A stretch of DNA of 64,000 bases from Sabellastarte sp. h YS-2021 (Eukaryota; Annelida; Polychaeta; Sabellida; Sabellidae), in contig OZ024936.1 in NCBI GenBank assembly GCA_964017235.1, positions 18,700,496 to 18,764,495 on the forward strand, read 5' to 3'. The notes below the pieces were generated by a model, which ran no database searches, was not told the DNA's origin, and was given only the letters and a program-made list of their open reading frames with translations. Positions 32,411 to 44,324 of this stretch are shown here, one piece after another. The position numbers were made by a program, and so were the translations under genes. The number at the start of each line of letters is the position of its first letter. Position 1 is the first letter of the stretch.

Positions 32411-33559
32411 GGTTTAGTAGAAATATCTGCAATGGTATCGGCCAAAGGCAAGCACATCCTATCAGCCTAGTGTTAGCCTTATATGACACCTGGTACCACA
32501 GAAATGAGGACAACCTTTTCAGCTCTACCACCAATCACTGATCCAAAAGAATCATCATCTGCCTCTTCATTAATGCATGGCCTTGGATTTGGGACACCCA
32601 AGTTATTTACAGTTGGAGACACTCCAGCTACACCTTTGCCACCATCTAAACTGCAGAGTTGAGAGGTAGAGGGTAAAGCCACTGAAACAGTGAAACACCA
32701 TCACATTTGATTTTACCACTGTGACTACCACAACATCACATACCCAACAACTACATTATTAAACACCAGGCATAACTTAGTGTTTCTCCAGGCATGACAT
32801 CCACAACATTTACCACCACCAGTGCATTAGCTACCTCATAGCCTTACTTTTCCACAACATCAATAGTATAAGCCATCACCATCGCGCCAGTCATTACAGC
32901 TTCCTAAGCCTCCACCACCCATCACTCAAAACAAGAAGATAATACTTCCCATGTAATACAACAGTCACTCACACACAAAAAACACAATATGCACCCTGTC
33001 AGGAGAAACGAAAGAGGGCAATTTCACTTGATAATCAATTAATGTTCAGTGGTAGTGAAAAAGGATTAGTGAGTAACAAAAAGAAGGTTATTTGATGGAA
33101 ATTAAAGCAAATCAAACATACTGCTTTAAAACATATAAAAAGCTTTATGAAACATGCATTTTATCTATAAGTGTATGGGGGTTTCGCAATGACAAATATG
33201 ATGATTCACTGCACTACTAACATATTACCTTGGTGCTCACTGTCCGCTTCAGTTTCTAGACCATTGGTGAATTTGGATGGCTGACCATAAAACCCCAACA
33301 CAACTTAAGCATTTGCAAATTATGGAATCATATCAATAAGCTTGAAGCTATAAGATTAATCAAATGGTTGTTCACCATTATTTAATAAACCCTGACTGGC
33401 ACCTGGGCAAATAAATAAAAAGGTATCGCCTGTTATAGAAATAAGTGAGCTCTGATGTAATCTTTCATTTGAAAGAAACGAAATGGAACTTCTGAATACA
33501 CTAGATCAAAATTGAAAGACCACCCCACTATGTAAATCAAAATAAAGAACATAAAAAAC
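32411..33559. other. Non-coding, C/A-rich and AT-rich DNA
   Basis: Stretches rich in CCACCA/ACCACC-type triplets occur between about 32700 and 32940. No intact frame or known repeat was recognised. Confidence 0.4.
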
Positions 33560-33564
33560 TCCAA

Positions 33565-33870
33565 TTGGGACTTATAGTTAGCTTAATTATCAAAAGTGTC
33601 AGGGTACTTCTAATTGGTAGATATACAAATATTTCTCACACTGACATAACATGTTTCTGGTGTAAAGATTTTATTGAAGATGAGTTTCACATTGTTTTAA
33701 TGATCATTTTACATTGTAGATACTTTACCAGAAATATCAAAAAAGCTTAGGAATTTAAGAAAAATGATATCTTTGAAAGTAACATGAAAAATCTTTTAGA
33801 TTAACATAATGCATTACTGTTTGCTATTACACAACACACTTTTCTTTTAATATATTGGGTAAAACTACTA
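33565..33870 (+). pseudogene. LINE C-terminal fragment (zinc-knuckle end)
   Basis: The frame reads RYTNISHTDITCFWCKDFIE then DEFHIVLMI..LHCRYFTRNIKK. This matches the CxxC...EDEFHFV..C..Y...R ending common to many animal non-LTR retrotransposons. It is about 60 residues and isolated from an RT domain, so it is a truncated 3' remnant. Confidence 0.5.
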
Positions 33871-34613
33871 CATTTGTATATACATTATATCTACTTTGAC
33901 GTTCCAGTACATGTACATGTATTTTTCAACAAATCGTTTGACTCAAACATCAGACAGAAAGACTGTCTTATCAAGATTATATTTTATTTGAATCTGTTCC
34001 ATGTCAGAGTTATAACAATACCAGTTTTATCACTTAAATAAAAACTACTGAGGTTTGTTTGAAAAATCATGTATTTTTTCTGAAATTTTGTAACTGTACA
34101 ATTTAGGTATCCCTCTCAAATGTTTTTGAAGTTGCAATAGACAATTAAACAATTGCAATAGACAATAAACAATTTTCACAAATGTTTTACTTTGGTATGT
34201 AATTTGTCCATTTTTAGCAATTGTTTTGGTATCAGTAAGCCAACCATTATAAGACATTGAGATAATCTTATTCCTAATAATATTTAATAAAGTATTATTA
34301 CCCATTCGGTTTAGTGTGTTTTGATATTTACAAAGATGGCTTCTAAAGATCGCTTATGTAAATACATCACAAAGACAGCATAGGGGTAAAAATTTGAATA
34401 AGTGTTCAACAATTCAATGATTGTAATGAAACATAGGCCTGAAACAGCCCAGAAACACTCAAACATTTGCGAGAATAAAGGCTTGTCATGTGGAGTATAC
34501 ATTTTGTACTGAGCTTTAGGTTTTAGTTTGGGAAAGATCGACTGAGAAATTCAAGAAAATGAATTGTGTAAAATTCAAGAAAATGAATTGTGTATAGTCC
34601 CATCAGAAGTCAC
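33871..34613. other. AT-rich DNA, nothing recognised
   Basis: Only short open frames occur; a direct repeat of AAATTCAAGAAAATGAATTG appears near 34550 and 34570. Confidence 0.4.
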
Positions 34614-35110
34614 ATTTAAGCACTAGTTCTAGCAAAGCTGGTGCTTCTCACAGATCCCCTTTTAAGTGTGAACTATAGTGAGGCTCGCGCTTCTAAAGAT
34701 CACATTTTTGGGGGGTTTTTTTCCGAACTTTCATGAATTGTGGCATGGCCACAATGACTGTCTTTTACAGAAGTTACGTAGTGATGGGATATTTATAAGT
34801 ACTGTGATGGGTTACCACTTCAGTGCACTACCTGTGTCTCTGATGGCTTTGCACTTGCGCTTGTGGACCTAAACCCCTTTGGGCCTTGTTTTTTCCCATT
34901 TTCATTTTTATTTTGCCACTGGACTTTTATGAATTGTGGCATTGTGTGATGAGCACCTGTCTAATCATTGAAGTTAAACAGCAATAGGTTATGTTAGTAT
35001 CAGGACAGGTGACCGTCTAAGATCTAGACCAGGTATGTATCTGACAGGAAATTTGTTTTTGTCACCTGACTTTCATAAATTCTAATGCACTACTCGTGTT
35101 TCTGATGGAT
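34614..35110 (+). mobile_element. 5S-rRNA-derived SINE remnants, two tandem diverged copies
   Basis: Two stretches (about 34726-34860 and 34918-35110) share TTTCATGAATTGTGGCAT and a 5S-like segment. The second reads GAAGTTAAACAGCAATAGG...GTTAGTATC...GGTGACCG, a mutated form of the 5S internal control region. Each is followed by a body with CTCTGATGG(C/A)TTTGCA. These match the better-preserved copy at 38200-38389/42061. Confidence 0.65.
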
Positions 35111-38100
35111 TTGCAGCTCGTTCATGTAGATCAAAACACATTAATTTCATTTTATTCTTAGAGGGGATCATTGTTTAATCTCACATGTTCTATTTACCAG
35201 AGTGAAGCTAGCAAGGCTGGTGTAAATAGCTTCACTTAATTTAGTAGTATTTACGTCATATAGAGCAAAAGGTTTAAAATAACATGGAACATGTCTTTAA
35301 TATTAATCTCTTGTTTACTTTTTTGAAAATTCCCTCCAGTGATGTGTTTAATTAATCAAAATTCTAAAATTTCAGTCTCTTTTAATACTTTCTAAATATA
35401 TTTGCTCTGTTAAGATGTTTTTATAAGGAGAAGAAACCAGACAATCTTCACCTTCCCTTTGTAAAATTTGCTGAAGTTAATTCACAAGCAAGTTAACAGA
35501 TATAAGGACATTTTTAATCAAAAGCAAGTCTCTATTGGTAATCAGTTTCTTGAAGGATAAACAGTCATAGAATTATCATGCGCTGATCACATGATTTGAC
35601 AGTAGATAGCATGTAACAGTTACTATTTTTCTTTTAATATTATTATATTAAATCAAGACTACCTCTTTGGTTGTCTCTCAGTCCTTATGTTTGAATTTTT
35701 GTCCTGGTCTGAAAAGAGGACAGTTCTTAGTTGCTTACATGTGCACAAGGCTATACAATGCAGAATATTGATCAAGTAGTGAGAAGGACTAGCTTGCCCC
35801 GTCCCCCCAAGTACTTATTTTGAAAACCCAGTTCAGTGTGTTGCAAGGAATGTCTAAAACAATGAATCAATTTATATGATGGGTGCATTATGGTGATAGA
35901 AATAGTATTAACAAATTGTACAATGTTCATGTACAATATGTACAACGTACAATATACCAGGCCGGCTCTCAAAAATATAAGAAAGAGAAAAAGTTTATTG
36001 TGTGCTAATCATGCTTGGTTAAGATATGTGAATATCACAAATTAAATTTGTTGACTGGTGGGTTTTGTAAGGGAGAAATTATCTTTGTAATTTATCAATC
36101 TGAATAGCTCTGTGAAGCTCAAAAATTAGAGTTTTATTTATTTACAATGTGTTTAGAATATACTTCATTCATTATTATACCAGCACATTTAGAAAAAAAT
36201 AATGCTTTGAAGATATCCCCAATATCACTTTTTACTATTGAAAGTTTGACTATTTTTTCACACTTCACACTTTTTTATTGGAAATATATTTGGTATAGAA
36301 CACTGGACACTCTACATTTTACCTAAATTAGATGTTCTTTGGGTTCCTTAAATCTGTCTCAAGCACTTTGTCACATTTTAAGTGGCTGAAATGCAATAAC
36401 TTTCATACTTGTCCGTACAACACATCTTACAAGTGAGATAGCCTAATATACATACCGGTATGTTATAGATACATACTTGTCATTTCTAAGGTTACCTAAA
36501 GTTTATTCTATATATTTAAAGTTGACAAAACTATGTCTGGATTTACTTTTGTATTTAGTACATATTATTTTACAATAATAGATTTAGAATTGGGAAAAAC
36601 TATTGCCAACAAATGCTGAATTTTCTATATAAATACAGTACAAATAACTAAAACATAACTGACATATGGGCTTATATAATGCCAACATTAACAGTCATGT
36701 GACAGAAATTAAATATATAAATCAACGTTATCAGTCATGTGACAGAAAATAAAGTGCCTAAGTGTTAAAATATGGATAATAAATCTTTCATTTATTTTAT
36801 TGAGTGTTTGATTAAAGATTTCTTATGAAGCATTGAAGATGACATATAAAAGATTAATTGTAGAAATAATGATAAATAACACTTAAGCTGTGCGAGTGTT
36901 TCTTGGAATGACATGCTTGAGGGTAAAATGTATCACAACCTAATTTTAAGAGTTCTCTCCTAATTTACAAATTTAGATCAGCATTTAAATTACCAATTCG
37001 AATGTGCATATCAAAAAAGATTGAAATGGATAAAAGTGTAAACACTTAAAATCAGTTGAATTAATGATCTATTTCATTTTAAACCCAAGTTATGATTGTT
37101 ATCGAATGATAAAATCATTCTTTTATTTATCACGTCTGTAAAGAAGATCATATAATTTGCTGCATTTCTCTGTTTGTTTGTTTGCCAAATACACCAAAAA
37201 GGTGGAGATCTGCAAAGATGACTGCATTGCATCTCTAACTAGAAAGATGGGTGTGGAAAGCTGGGGTGTAAGCAGGTTATATTCATATGCTGCTTTTTAT
37301 CCACCCCATGCATAAATAATTCAATAAATGTTTCACTCATGAGTCATTGAATATCTACATTAAGGGTATTCGTATGAAATAAAATGGTTTGCATGTTGTA
37401 AAGATATTAAATATTTCATTTGTTTATTACCTCGCAAAATTTCCTAAGATATAAGAAACACTCCTAAGTATATTTTTCATTTTGTTTGCTTGTTTGTTTG
37501 TTTAAATTTGTTTACAGCACAACTCAAAAACTACTGCATGGATGATTATGACATTTTTATTGAGCATCAGAACTATTACAAGGAAGAACCGTGTTAAATG
37601 TGGGCATGACCAGGTCAATATCATTGATTCTGAAGAAGACTGAGTAACATCATTTGCATAGAAGTTTGCAAGGTCTACACTCGGCTCGCATCCGAGTGCT
37701 CTTAATTTATTTATTTTTCTGTCACATAAACTTGCTGAAAGTTATTAATAAATTTAAAACTGCAAAAACAAATTCAAATTCTGCAGTTGACCCTAACCAA
37801 CCCTAACTGACTCTAGAAGGAAAGCCAACAATTTGTGCCATTGTAGTGCGGAAAAAATAAAGGGTAGGTTAACTCTCCATGACAGGACATAATACATCAT
37901 GGCATGTCTGGATCTGCTTCCTGACTTGGGATAAAGCTCTTTTTCTGCACGATCAAACATGAAAGTATTAGGAAAAGCCATAAAAGCAAAACCAACAAGT
38001 TACAGCCGATCAAGATAAGCCATAGTAACAATCTGATAAGACTGGACTCACACTGACTGGAATGCTTAAAGTCTGGAGCAGGGAGAGCAAGTCTGAATCC

Positions 38101-38199
38101 AAACAACACAAAAAACCCTTTGTAGCTTCTGTTACTTATCATTTCTCATTGCAAAAATGCCAACTATACATCAAAAACACTTCCTACAGAAGCTTAGGG
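35111..38199. other. AT-rich DNA, no gene recognised
   Basis: Short frames only. A CAGTCATGTGACAGAAA phrase is repeated near 36690 and 36735, and a (TTTG)n stretch lies near 37480-37505. Nothing else is supported. Confidence 0.4.
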
Positions 38200-38389
38200 C
38201 CTTTTCGTTTTTTTATTGAGTTCAATTTCTAAGCACAAGCTCTAGCGAGGTTTACGCATCTGGAGATCACTTTTTTGTCTCCAGACTTTCATGAATCATG
38301 GCATAGCATGATAAGTACCTGTCTCATCACTAAAGTTAAGCAGCAATGGGTTACGTTAGTACTTGGATGGGTGACTACTCAGTGCACTA
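38200..38389 (+). mobile_element. 5S-rRNA-derived SINE, 5' part, split by a LINE insertion
   Basis: 38300-38376 reads as a 5S rRNA internal promoter relic: AAGTTAAGCAGC, then GTTAGTACTTGGATGGGTGA, nearly the canonical 5S box A to box C region. In SINE3-type elements a 5S promoter drives RNA polymerase III transcription. The element stops at GCACTA (38384-38389) and resumes after the LINE at 42061. Confidence 0.8.
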
Positions 38390-38533
38390 ATCTAATCTAA
38401 TGTGGACTTTTATAGCGCTTAATCTCCATCACTGATGGACTCTAAGGCGCGTCTAAACATAAAGCAAGGCAGTTAGCGTTAATCAAGGGACATAGCCAGG
38501 TCGTACCAAGGAGACACAGATGTGACGGGGAAG

Positions 38534-39736
38534 CTATGGTGGGTAGGCTTTTGCAAACAGGTATGTTTTAAGCTTGTTTCTGAAGGAGGCAACTGATGTT
38601 GCACTGCGAACATCTTGAGGGAGGTCATTCCAGATCTTAGGAGCATCAAAGGCAAAACTATGGCCAAAATGTTTGGCTGACTTAAAGACTGATGAATGGA
38701 AAGGAGGAACTGTAAGGTATTGACGATCTGGGTGACTATGTCTAGTACTATAGGGACAACTACTAAAAGACAAGAACGGTTCGAAGTAAGAAGGAGAACC
38801 ACTATGCAAAAATTTACACACAAGTGTTGCGGTTTTGAAAATACAACGATACTTAACAGGCAACCAGTGGAACTTCTGTAGAATGGGTGTAACATGAACA
38901 TACTTTCTATGATTTGTAACAATACGAGCAAGGGTGTTCTGAATACTCTGCAACTTCTGCTGATTGAAACCGGACAAACCTCTGAACAGAGAGTTACAAT
39001 AGTCCAGACGATTACTAACCAAGACATTTGCAGCAAGGACTGCCACTTCAGAAGTGATATACTTTCTAATTCTACAGAGGTCACGCATCTGAAGGAAGCA
39101 CGCTTTGCAAGTCCTCTTGATATGCTCAGAGAATGAGAAATCTGCAGCAAATGACACACCTAGATTTCTGACAGAATCAACCGGATGAAGAAGGCTACCA
39201 AGAATGCTAACAGGAAAGTGAGAGGAAATCTTCTGACGTTGAGCCTTGGAACCAAAGACAATAAACTCAGGGTTGAGCTTCAATTTACTGAGAGACATCC
39301 ACTCTTGAACATCACGAAGGCAGGCATTTAGCTTGGCGAGAGCCGAAGAAGCATTCTTGTGGGAGAGATGGATGTATAACTGAGTATCATCTGCATAAAA
39401 ATGGAATTTAATATGTGGGTGGAGGCGAATAATTTTACTAAGTGGTGTTGTATAGAGTGAAAACAGTAACGGACCCAGAACAGAACCTTGTGGGACTCCA
39501 TAGATGAGATTGCTTAATTCAGATAGTGTGGAGCCTATCTTAATGGCCTGGCAACGATTTCTTAAGTAGGAAGCAAACCACCTTAGAGCTGTTCCACCAA
39601 GACCAAACCAGGATTTAAAGTAACCAAGGAGAATATTATGGTCTATAGTGTCAAATGCGGCTGATAAGTCAAGAAGTACTAGAGCTGTGGGTTCACCGCA
39701 TGCCAGAGAGAGATGAACCTCGTTTTTTATAGACAA
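38534..39736 (-). pseudogene. LINE reverse transcriptase, C-terminal part (frame-shifted from the N-terminal part)
   Basis: About 400 residues remain open. They include LLDLSAAFDTIDHNIL (RT motif with the first catalytic aspartate, near residue 23), YGVPQGSVLGPLLF (about 79-92) and FHFYADDTQLYIH with the YADD catalytic pair (114-117). The C-terminal domain contains DAPKIWNDLP and SFRNKLKTYLF, typical of CR1/L2-like elements. No ATG opens this frame. It is the continuation of the protein encoded at 39693-41480, out of frame because about 14 nt (39737-39750) replace the segment that should encode the residues after AYKPG. It is probably inactive unless another copy supplies the protein. Confidence 0.85.
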
Positions 39737-41480
39737 TAAATAAATATACTCCTGGCTTATATGCTGATTGATGAGGATTTTCCAGTTTGTTGTTATTAAT
39801 GTGTGATGTTAGCTGCCTAGCAACGACTCGCTCAACCCACTTTGACAGGAAACAAAGACCAGACACTGGGCGATAATTCTTAAGGTCATCTGTAGGAAGG
39901 GAAGCCTTTTTTATGAGGGGGGTGACAACTGCCTTTTTGAAAGAATTTGGGAAGGATCCTTCAATGAGAGAATAATTTACCAACTTGGTAATGGAAGACA
40001 GGAGGATAGCAAGACAATCCTTAAGGAGGAATGTTGGTATAGGGTCTAGTGAGCAAGATTTAGTGGGGGATTCACTAATACACTTATAGATCTCGTCTTC
40101 AGTGACAGGCATAAAGGCATTGAAAGCAGGAGGCACCGAATCCGGTGCATCATTGAAAGAGCCAGATGTAGAAAAGGAGTCCCTGATTTTGCTTATTTTA
40201 TTGGTGAAAAAAGAAGCAAACATGTCCGCGAGGCTTTTGTCTGAGCTATGAGCAGGCAGGACAGTCTCGGAGGTGCGATGCAACACCTTCCTCAATGACT
40301 GCCATAGCTTCTTGGGGTCACGACTATTAGCAGTTATGAGATTTGTATAGTATGAACCCTTGTCTTTATTGGCCAGTCGATTACACCAGGCAATTTGCCT
40401 ACGGAGTCTTGACCTATTCAACTCTGACTTATGTTTTCTCCATCTTTGTTCAAATTGCCGTCTAAGAGATCGAGCCATGTGATACGAATCAGACAACCAC
40501 TCATCAGACTGCTGTTTAGCCTTGCGTGAAATGATAGGAGCATGCTTGTCAAGTACCTGTGTAACACCAGTTATGTACTGATCATAAAGTTCTGCAGCAG
40601 TACCTTCAGGGGACCGTACAAACGGTATATTATTAAGGTCATTTCTGAACTGGTCGATATCAATCCTGTGGTAACGTCGATAGGAGACCCATTTGTCAAT
40701 GCTGGTTGATAGGTGGGAGAAATTCAGTTGGCATCTTATGGCAGCATGGTCAGAAATGAAATCCCCAACACTAACATTGCGGACAAAATCTGAGTCGCAA
40801 GGAGATATCAAAACATCCAGAGTGTGACCCTGTAAATGAGTCGGGCCACTGACACTTTGAACCAAACCGCAACACTGAAGGATGTCGTTAAACCTGGACC
40901 TATCACCACACTCAATATCCAGATGGACATTTATATCACCACAAATGATGAAACTGGAACCAGTCGAAGACAGAAAGCCAGAAAGAGCCAGAAAATCTTC
41001 CAGAAACTGAGTAGTACAAGAACCAGGAGGACGGTACACACAAGCCGCAACAAAGCTATTATAATCAGACTTGAACGAAAGTATGATAATTTCAAATGAC
41101 CTGATAACTGGTGAAGAGACAATACTGGGAGAAAAAGTTTTTCTACACAGAAAACCAACACCACCTCCCCGACCAGTGCACCTTGGTTTTTGGATGAAAT
41201 TGTAATCAGCCGGTGTAAGAGAACTCAGGAGGCCCTCAGTATCATTTCGTCTAATATGCGTCTCAACTAGACCCAGGATATCTAGGCTGCCGCGTTTTAT
41301 CAGGTCCTGCAGGAGAGGGCCTTTATTGCGAATGGATCTACAATTGACAAATCCAAAATTGGTGGGGCCAGGGTTAGAAGCAACATCGCCACACAACAAA
41401 AGGAGTAGTAGTAGGTTTTTAAATTTCAGTTGTGGAGGAACCTGTTTTGTATCACTAGTGTAACAATATTTACGGACCAA
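39693..41480 (-). pseudogene. LINE endonuclease and N-terminal RT with a 2A-like motif
   Basis: About 595 codons are open. Near the N-terminus a leucine run leads to LCGDVASNPGP (about 29-39), a 2A-like ribosome-skipping motif reported in several CR1-like LINEs. The usual glutamate before xNPGP is alanine here. An AP-type endonuclease follows with FVNCRSIRN, GLVETHI, ACVYRPPGS, ICGDINVHLD and GDFISDHAAI, all catalytic motifs present. The RT start (KNYRPVSGLCFLSKWVERVV, then NPHQSAYKPG) follows, and the frame then ends by shift near 39737. In-frame upstream sequence meets a TAA at 41490-41492 without an ATG, so the original start appears lost. Confidence 0.85.
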
Positions 41481-42060
41481 GACAGAAAGTTACACAGACA
41501 GTTACACAAGAAACCAACACACAGGAAACATATCACTAGAATGACTTTCATAAATAACATGGCTAAGAACACATTACCCAATCCACATAAAGGAAACCAG
41601 AGCTGTGTGAAAATAAACTGTCACAGGAAAACAAATGCAAAAAGATTGCAAGAGCCAAGAGATAGCAAACCATAATAGCAGAGGAACCTATAATTACAGT
41701 CATTCACAAGCCAGAGTTAAAACCACCACAACAATGACATTAAACAATAAAAATGATCACTGGGACATAAAAACCATAAAATAATCACTGGGACATGTCA
41801 GGTGATAAGGGGGAATGTGAATTACAACAACAAATGGGTTGAAAATAATACCATGATAACGGGGAATGTGGGCGATAATAGGGTATAGTGATATTTAAGG
41901 AAACTAAGGACATATTAAGGAGATTAAGACACAATTTGTTGAAAAGGACTATATATGTTGTAAAAAATGCCAATAGTGAACCTTATAAACCAATATGTAG
42001 CTTAATTCATGCAATTTGAAATCGGATCGTTTGAAAACACAATACCCGCCACGGCCTCAC

Positions 42061-42170
42061 GCACTACTTATCTCTCTGATGGCTTTACCACTCGTGCTAG
42101 TAGATTGACACCCCTTTCAGCCTTGTTTCATTTTCTTTCTGCTTTGCAATATAGAAAATATGGAAATATA
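42061..42170 (+). mobile_element. 5S-derived SINE, 3' part, right of the LINE insertion
   Basis: It starts with GCACTACTTATCTCTCTGAT, continuing the SINE broken at 38389. It matches the body CTACCTGTGTCTCTGATGGC of the copy near 34830, including the later CCCCTTT...GCCTTGTTT. The exact 3' end is not clear. Confidence 0.7.
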
Positions 42171-42272
42171 TTGAACCCTGAAATGTCTTATAGAGAAGAA
42201 ACTTGTAATGTCTTACAAAGAAGTACTGGATCAGCACTTGCCATACAGCTAGCAAGGTCCTTCAACACACTA

Positions 42273-43372
42273 TAAAGTAGAAGAAGAAAGCCACAAAACC
42301 CTTGGGGTTTGCCGTGGATCTACAAAAGAAAAGATAATGGATGTTACAACAACCTCTTGGCTTATTAAATACAGACTGACGTTCCAGGTAACCAGAATTT
42401 GTGAGGGTGACCTATGCAGTTTTCAAGCTCATTGAAGAGCACATACATCCCAGCTTGAAGAAGGAAGTCATCGATTTCAAGCAATCCTTAGAAGCTGGAT
42501 TTTCCACTTAGAAACTTGGCCACTGGAAAACTATGCCTCTCACTGGATGGTTGGACAAACCACCATATGTAAATTCATCCTAAGGTCTGTCGGAGCATCT
42601 TTGAGGAATTCCAAGAAGAGTATTTGATGTGCCTGCCATTCTTGGAGAATGGAGACAGATCTAGGAGAGGTTCAGAAACAAATGGAATGTCCCCAATAGA
42701 GAAATAGGAAACATGTCGCCATAAACCCTACTACACCCGGGAACAAATTTTACAACTACAAGTGTTTCTTTTCCCTGATTCTGCCAGCTCTGGTTGATAC
42801 TAAATACAGTTTACTTTAGGTAAATGTGGGGTCCAATGGATCTTCATCAGATGCACAAATGTTCAACTGCTACAAGTTGATGAAAAGATAGAAAATGGCA
42901 CTTTGTGGTTTCTGCCACCTGAACCAATGGGGAGAAGGGAGGCTTCCTTTAAACTGTTCCTTGTGGGTGATGACTCTTTTACCTTGAGAAACAGCTAGTG
43001 AAGCCCTACAGCAGTAGAAAACTGACTTGGGAAGAGAGAATAACAAACTACAGGATGCAGAGGGTCGTGAAGAATGCACTTGGGATATTAGTGATCAGAT
43101 TCAGTGTCTTACTCGACAAAATGGAGTAAAAACCAAAGATTGTTGGAGTATTGTCATGTGTTGTTTTACACAATTTCCTGAGGACACATAAAGAAGAAAG
43201 AGCCCAACCACAGAACCTACAGCATGACCTGCTATGCATAATGAACAGTTATATGTGGAGCAGATTGAAACTGTAGGAATACCTCAAGGGCAGCAAAGCC
43301 ACAGAGAAGCCTATACTTAAGGATTACTTGCACCACTTTGGTGCCTTGGCTGGGCAGGAGGCAAGAATATGA
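42273..43372 (+). pseudogene. Dead Harbinger (HARBI1-like) transposase, related to the intact element
   Basis: The conceptual pieces align along most of the intact transposase. They include PWGLPWIYKRKDNGCYNN (start), VGQTTICKFI (helix-turn-helix region), FEEFQEEYLMCLP, GTNFYNYKCFFSLILPALVD, VNVGSNGSSSDAQMFN, then LVKPYSSRKLTWEERITNYR and RVVKNALGILVIRF, ending GQEARI and TGA at 43370-43372. Several stops and frameshifts interrupt it. The DGKH aspartate region reads IGNM and the catalytic glutamate (E327 of the intact protein) is lysine, so it would be dead even if readable. It is still followed by the same histone-type hairpin (43422-43437). Confidence 0.85.
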
Positions 43373-43421
43373 AAATGTGACAGGGGACCTCCCCTGGGGA
43401 CAGAAATAGCTTGCATCTGTC

Positions 43422-43437
43422 AGTCCTTTTCAGGACT
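43422..43437 (+). terminator. Retained histone-type stem-loop after the dead transposase
   Basis: AGTCCTTTTCAGGACT is the same as in the intact element, 49 nt after the stop relic. It is followed by ACC and TTCCAAAAA, matching the downstream block of the intact genes although the coding part has diverged strongly. Confidence 0.7.
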
Positions 43438-44324
43438 ACCCTGTTGTTCCAAAAATTTTAAATTTTCTTAGTGTTGCACCAATGTTAAACAAGTTTCCAA
43501 CCATTTACTTTACCCGACCCTGTAAACATTGCAAACCAACCTTAGAGTCGGGAAGAACTGGTTCCAGTGTAACACCCCTATTATAACTAATGATAATTAA
43601 GTACCATTATTTTATTTAGTTTTAGATTTAGAAATTTGGAGACACCTTGAATAATTGCCTGTATATATCAGTACCCTCCTGATATGATGCAAGACTTATA
43701 TCTTGATGTAGATACATTTTTCGCCAAATCAACCATTAGTATGTTGTATGTTCATTTTAAATCCCTAAATGAATTTTTCATTTCCCAAAACAATCTGATC
43801 TCTTGAGTCCAGAGGTTAATCTAGATTTTCATAACTGTCAGCTTTATAGTTGTGAAATACAAGCACTAATATTAACTGATACATCTGAGCAGAAATATGT
43901 CTTTCCTTAAGAAACTATCAATACATTATGTCAATAATATATACATAAATGAAGGATACTTTTCATAAATTTATGAATATGATATAAAGATTTGATCGTA
44001 CATATTTATAATAAACATATATAATTTGACTTATATATTACTGAATTTACAGGTTACAATTTGATTTTCCTGCGGAGTTTAGAAACAGTATTTACATTCC
44101 GGGATGATTCCTATTCCGGTAAAATTTTGTGTGTTAGCATGCGCCCTTCTTTTTCCTGAACCTTGTACACATATTTGTTTCTTTTGGCTATACTGCGAAA
44201 ATAATGCTAACAGGATATCTATAAATATGAAAGTCAAAGTTCTTTCGCGAAATCCTGATGATTATATTCGAGAAACGAAAAAAGATATACATAAAGGTAA
44301 AAGTGTATATTATCGCCCAACCAA
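43438..44324. other. AT-rich DNA; possible right end of the dead Harbinger near 43575
   Basis: Near 43545-43575 the sequence GGTTCCAGTGTAACACCCC reads in complement as GGGGTGTTACACTGGAACC, which resembles a Harbinger-type terminus. No gene is seen in the rest. Confidence 0.35.

Larger units (their letters stand above)
38390..42060 (-). mobile_element. CR1/L2-like non-LTR retrotransposon, near full length (3,671 bp)
   Basis: It is inserted in minus orientation inside a 5S-derived SINE. The hexamer GCACTA flanks it on both sides (38384-38389 and 42061-42066) as the target duplication. The 3' end on the minus strand is GCGCTATAAAAGTCCACATT followed by AGATTAGATT, a short tandem tail as in CR1/L2-type elements. 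It contains a ~580-bp 5' region (41481-42060), an endonuclease and a reverse transcriptase. Coding is broken by a small replacement near 39737 and by the lack of an N-terminal ATG. Confidence 0.85.

Noticed and set aside
38479..39159. 226-residue minus-strand frame inside the LINE RT as a separate gene
   Set aside because: It is an alternative frame of the reverse transcriptase C-terminal region, with no independent start or domain.
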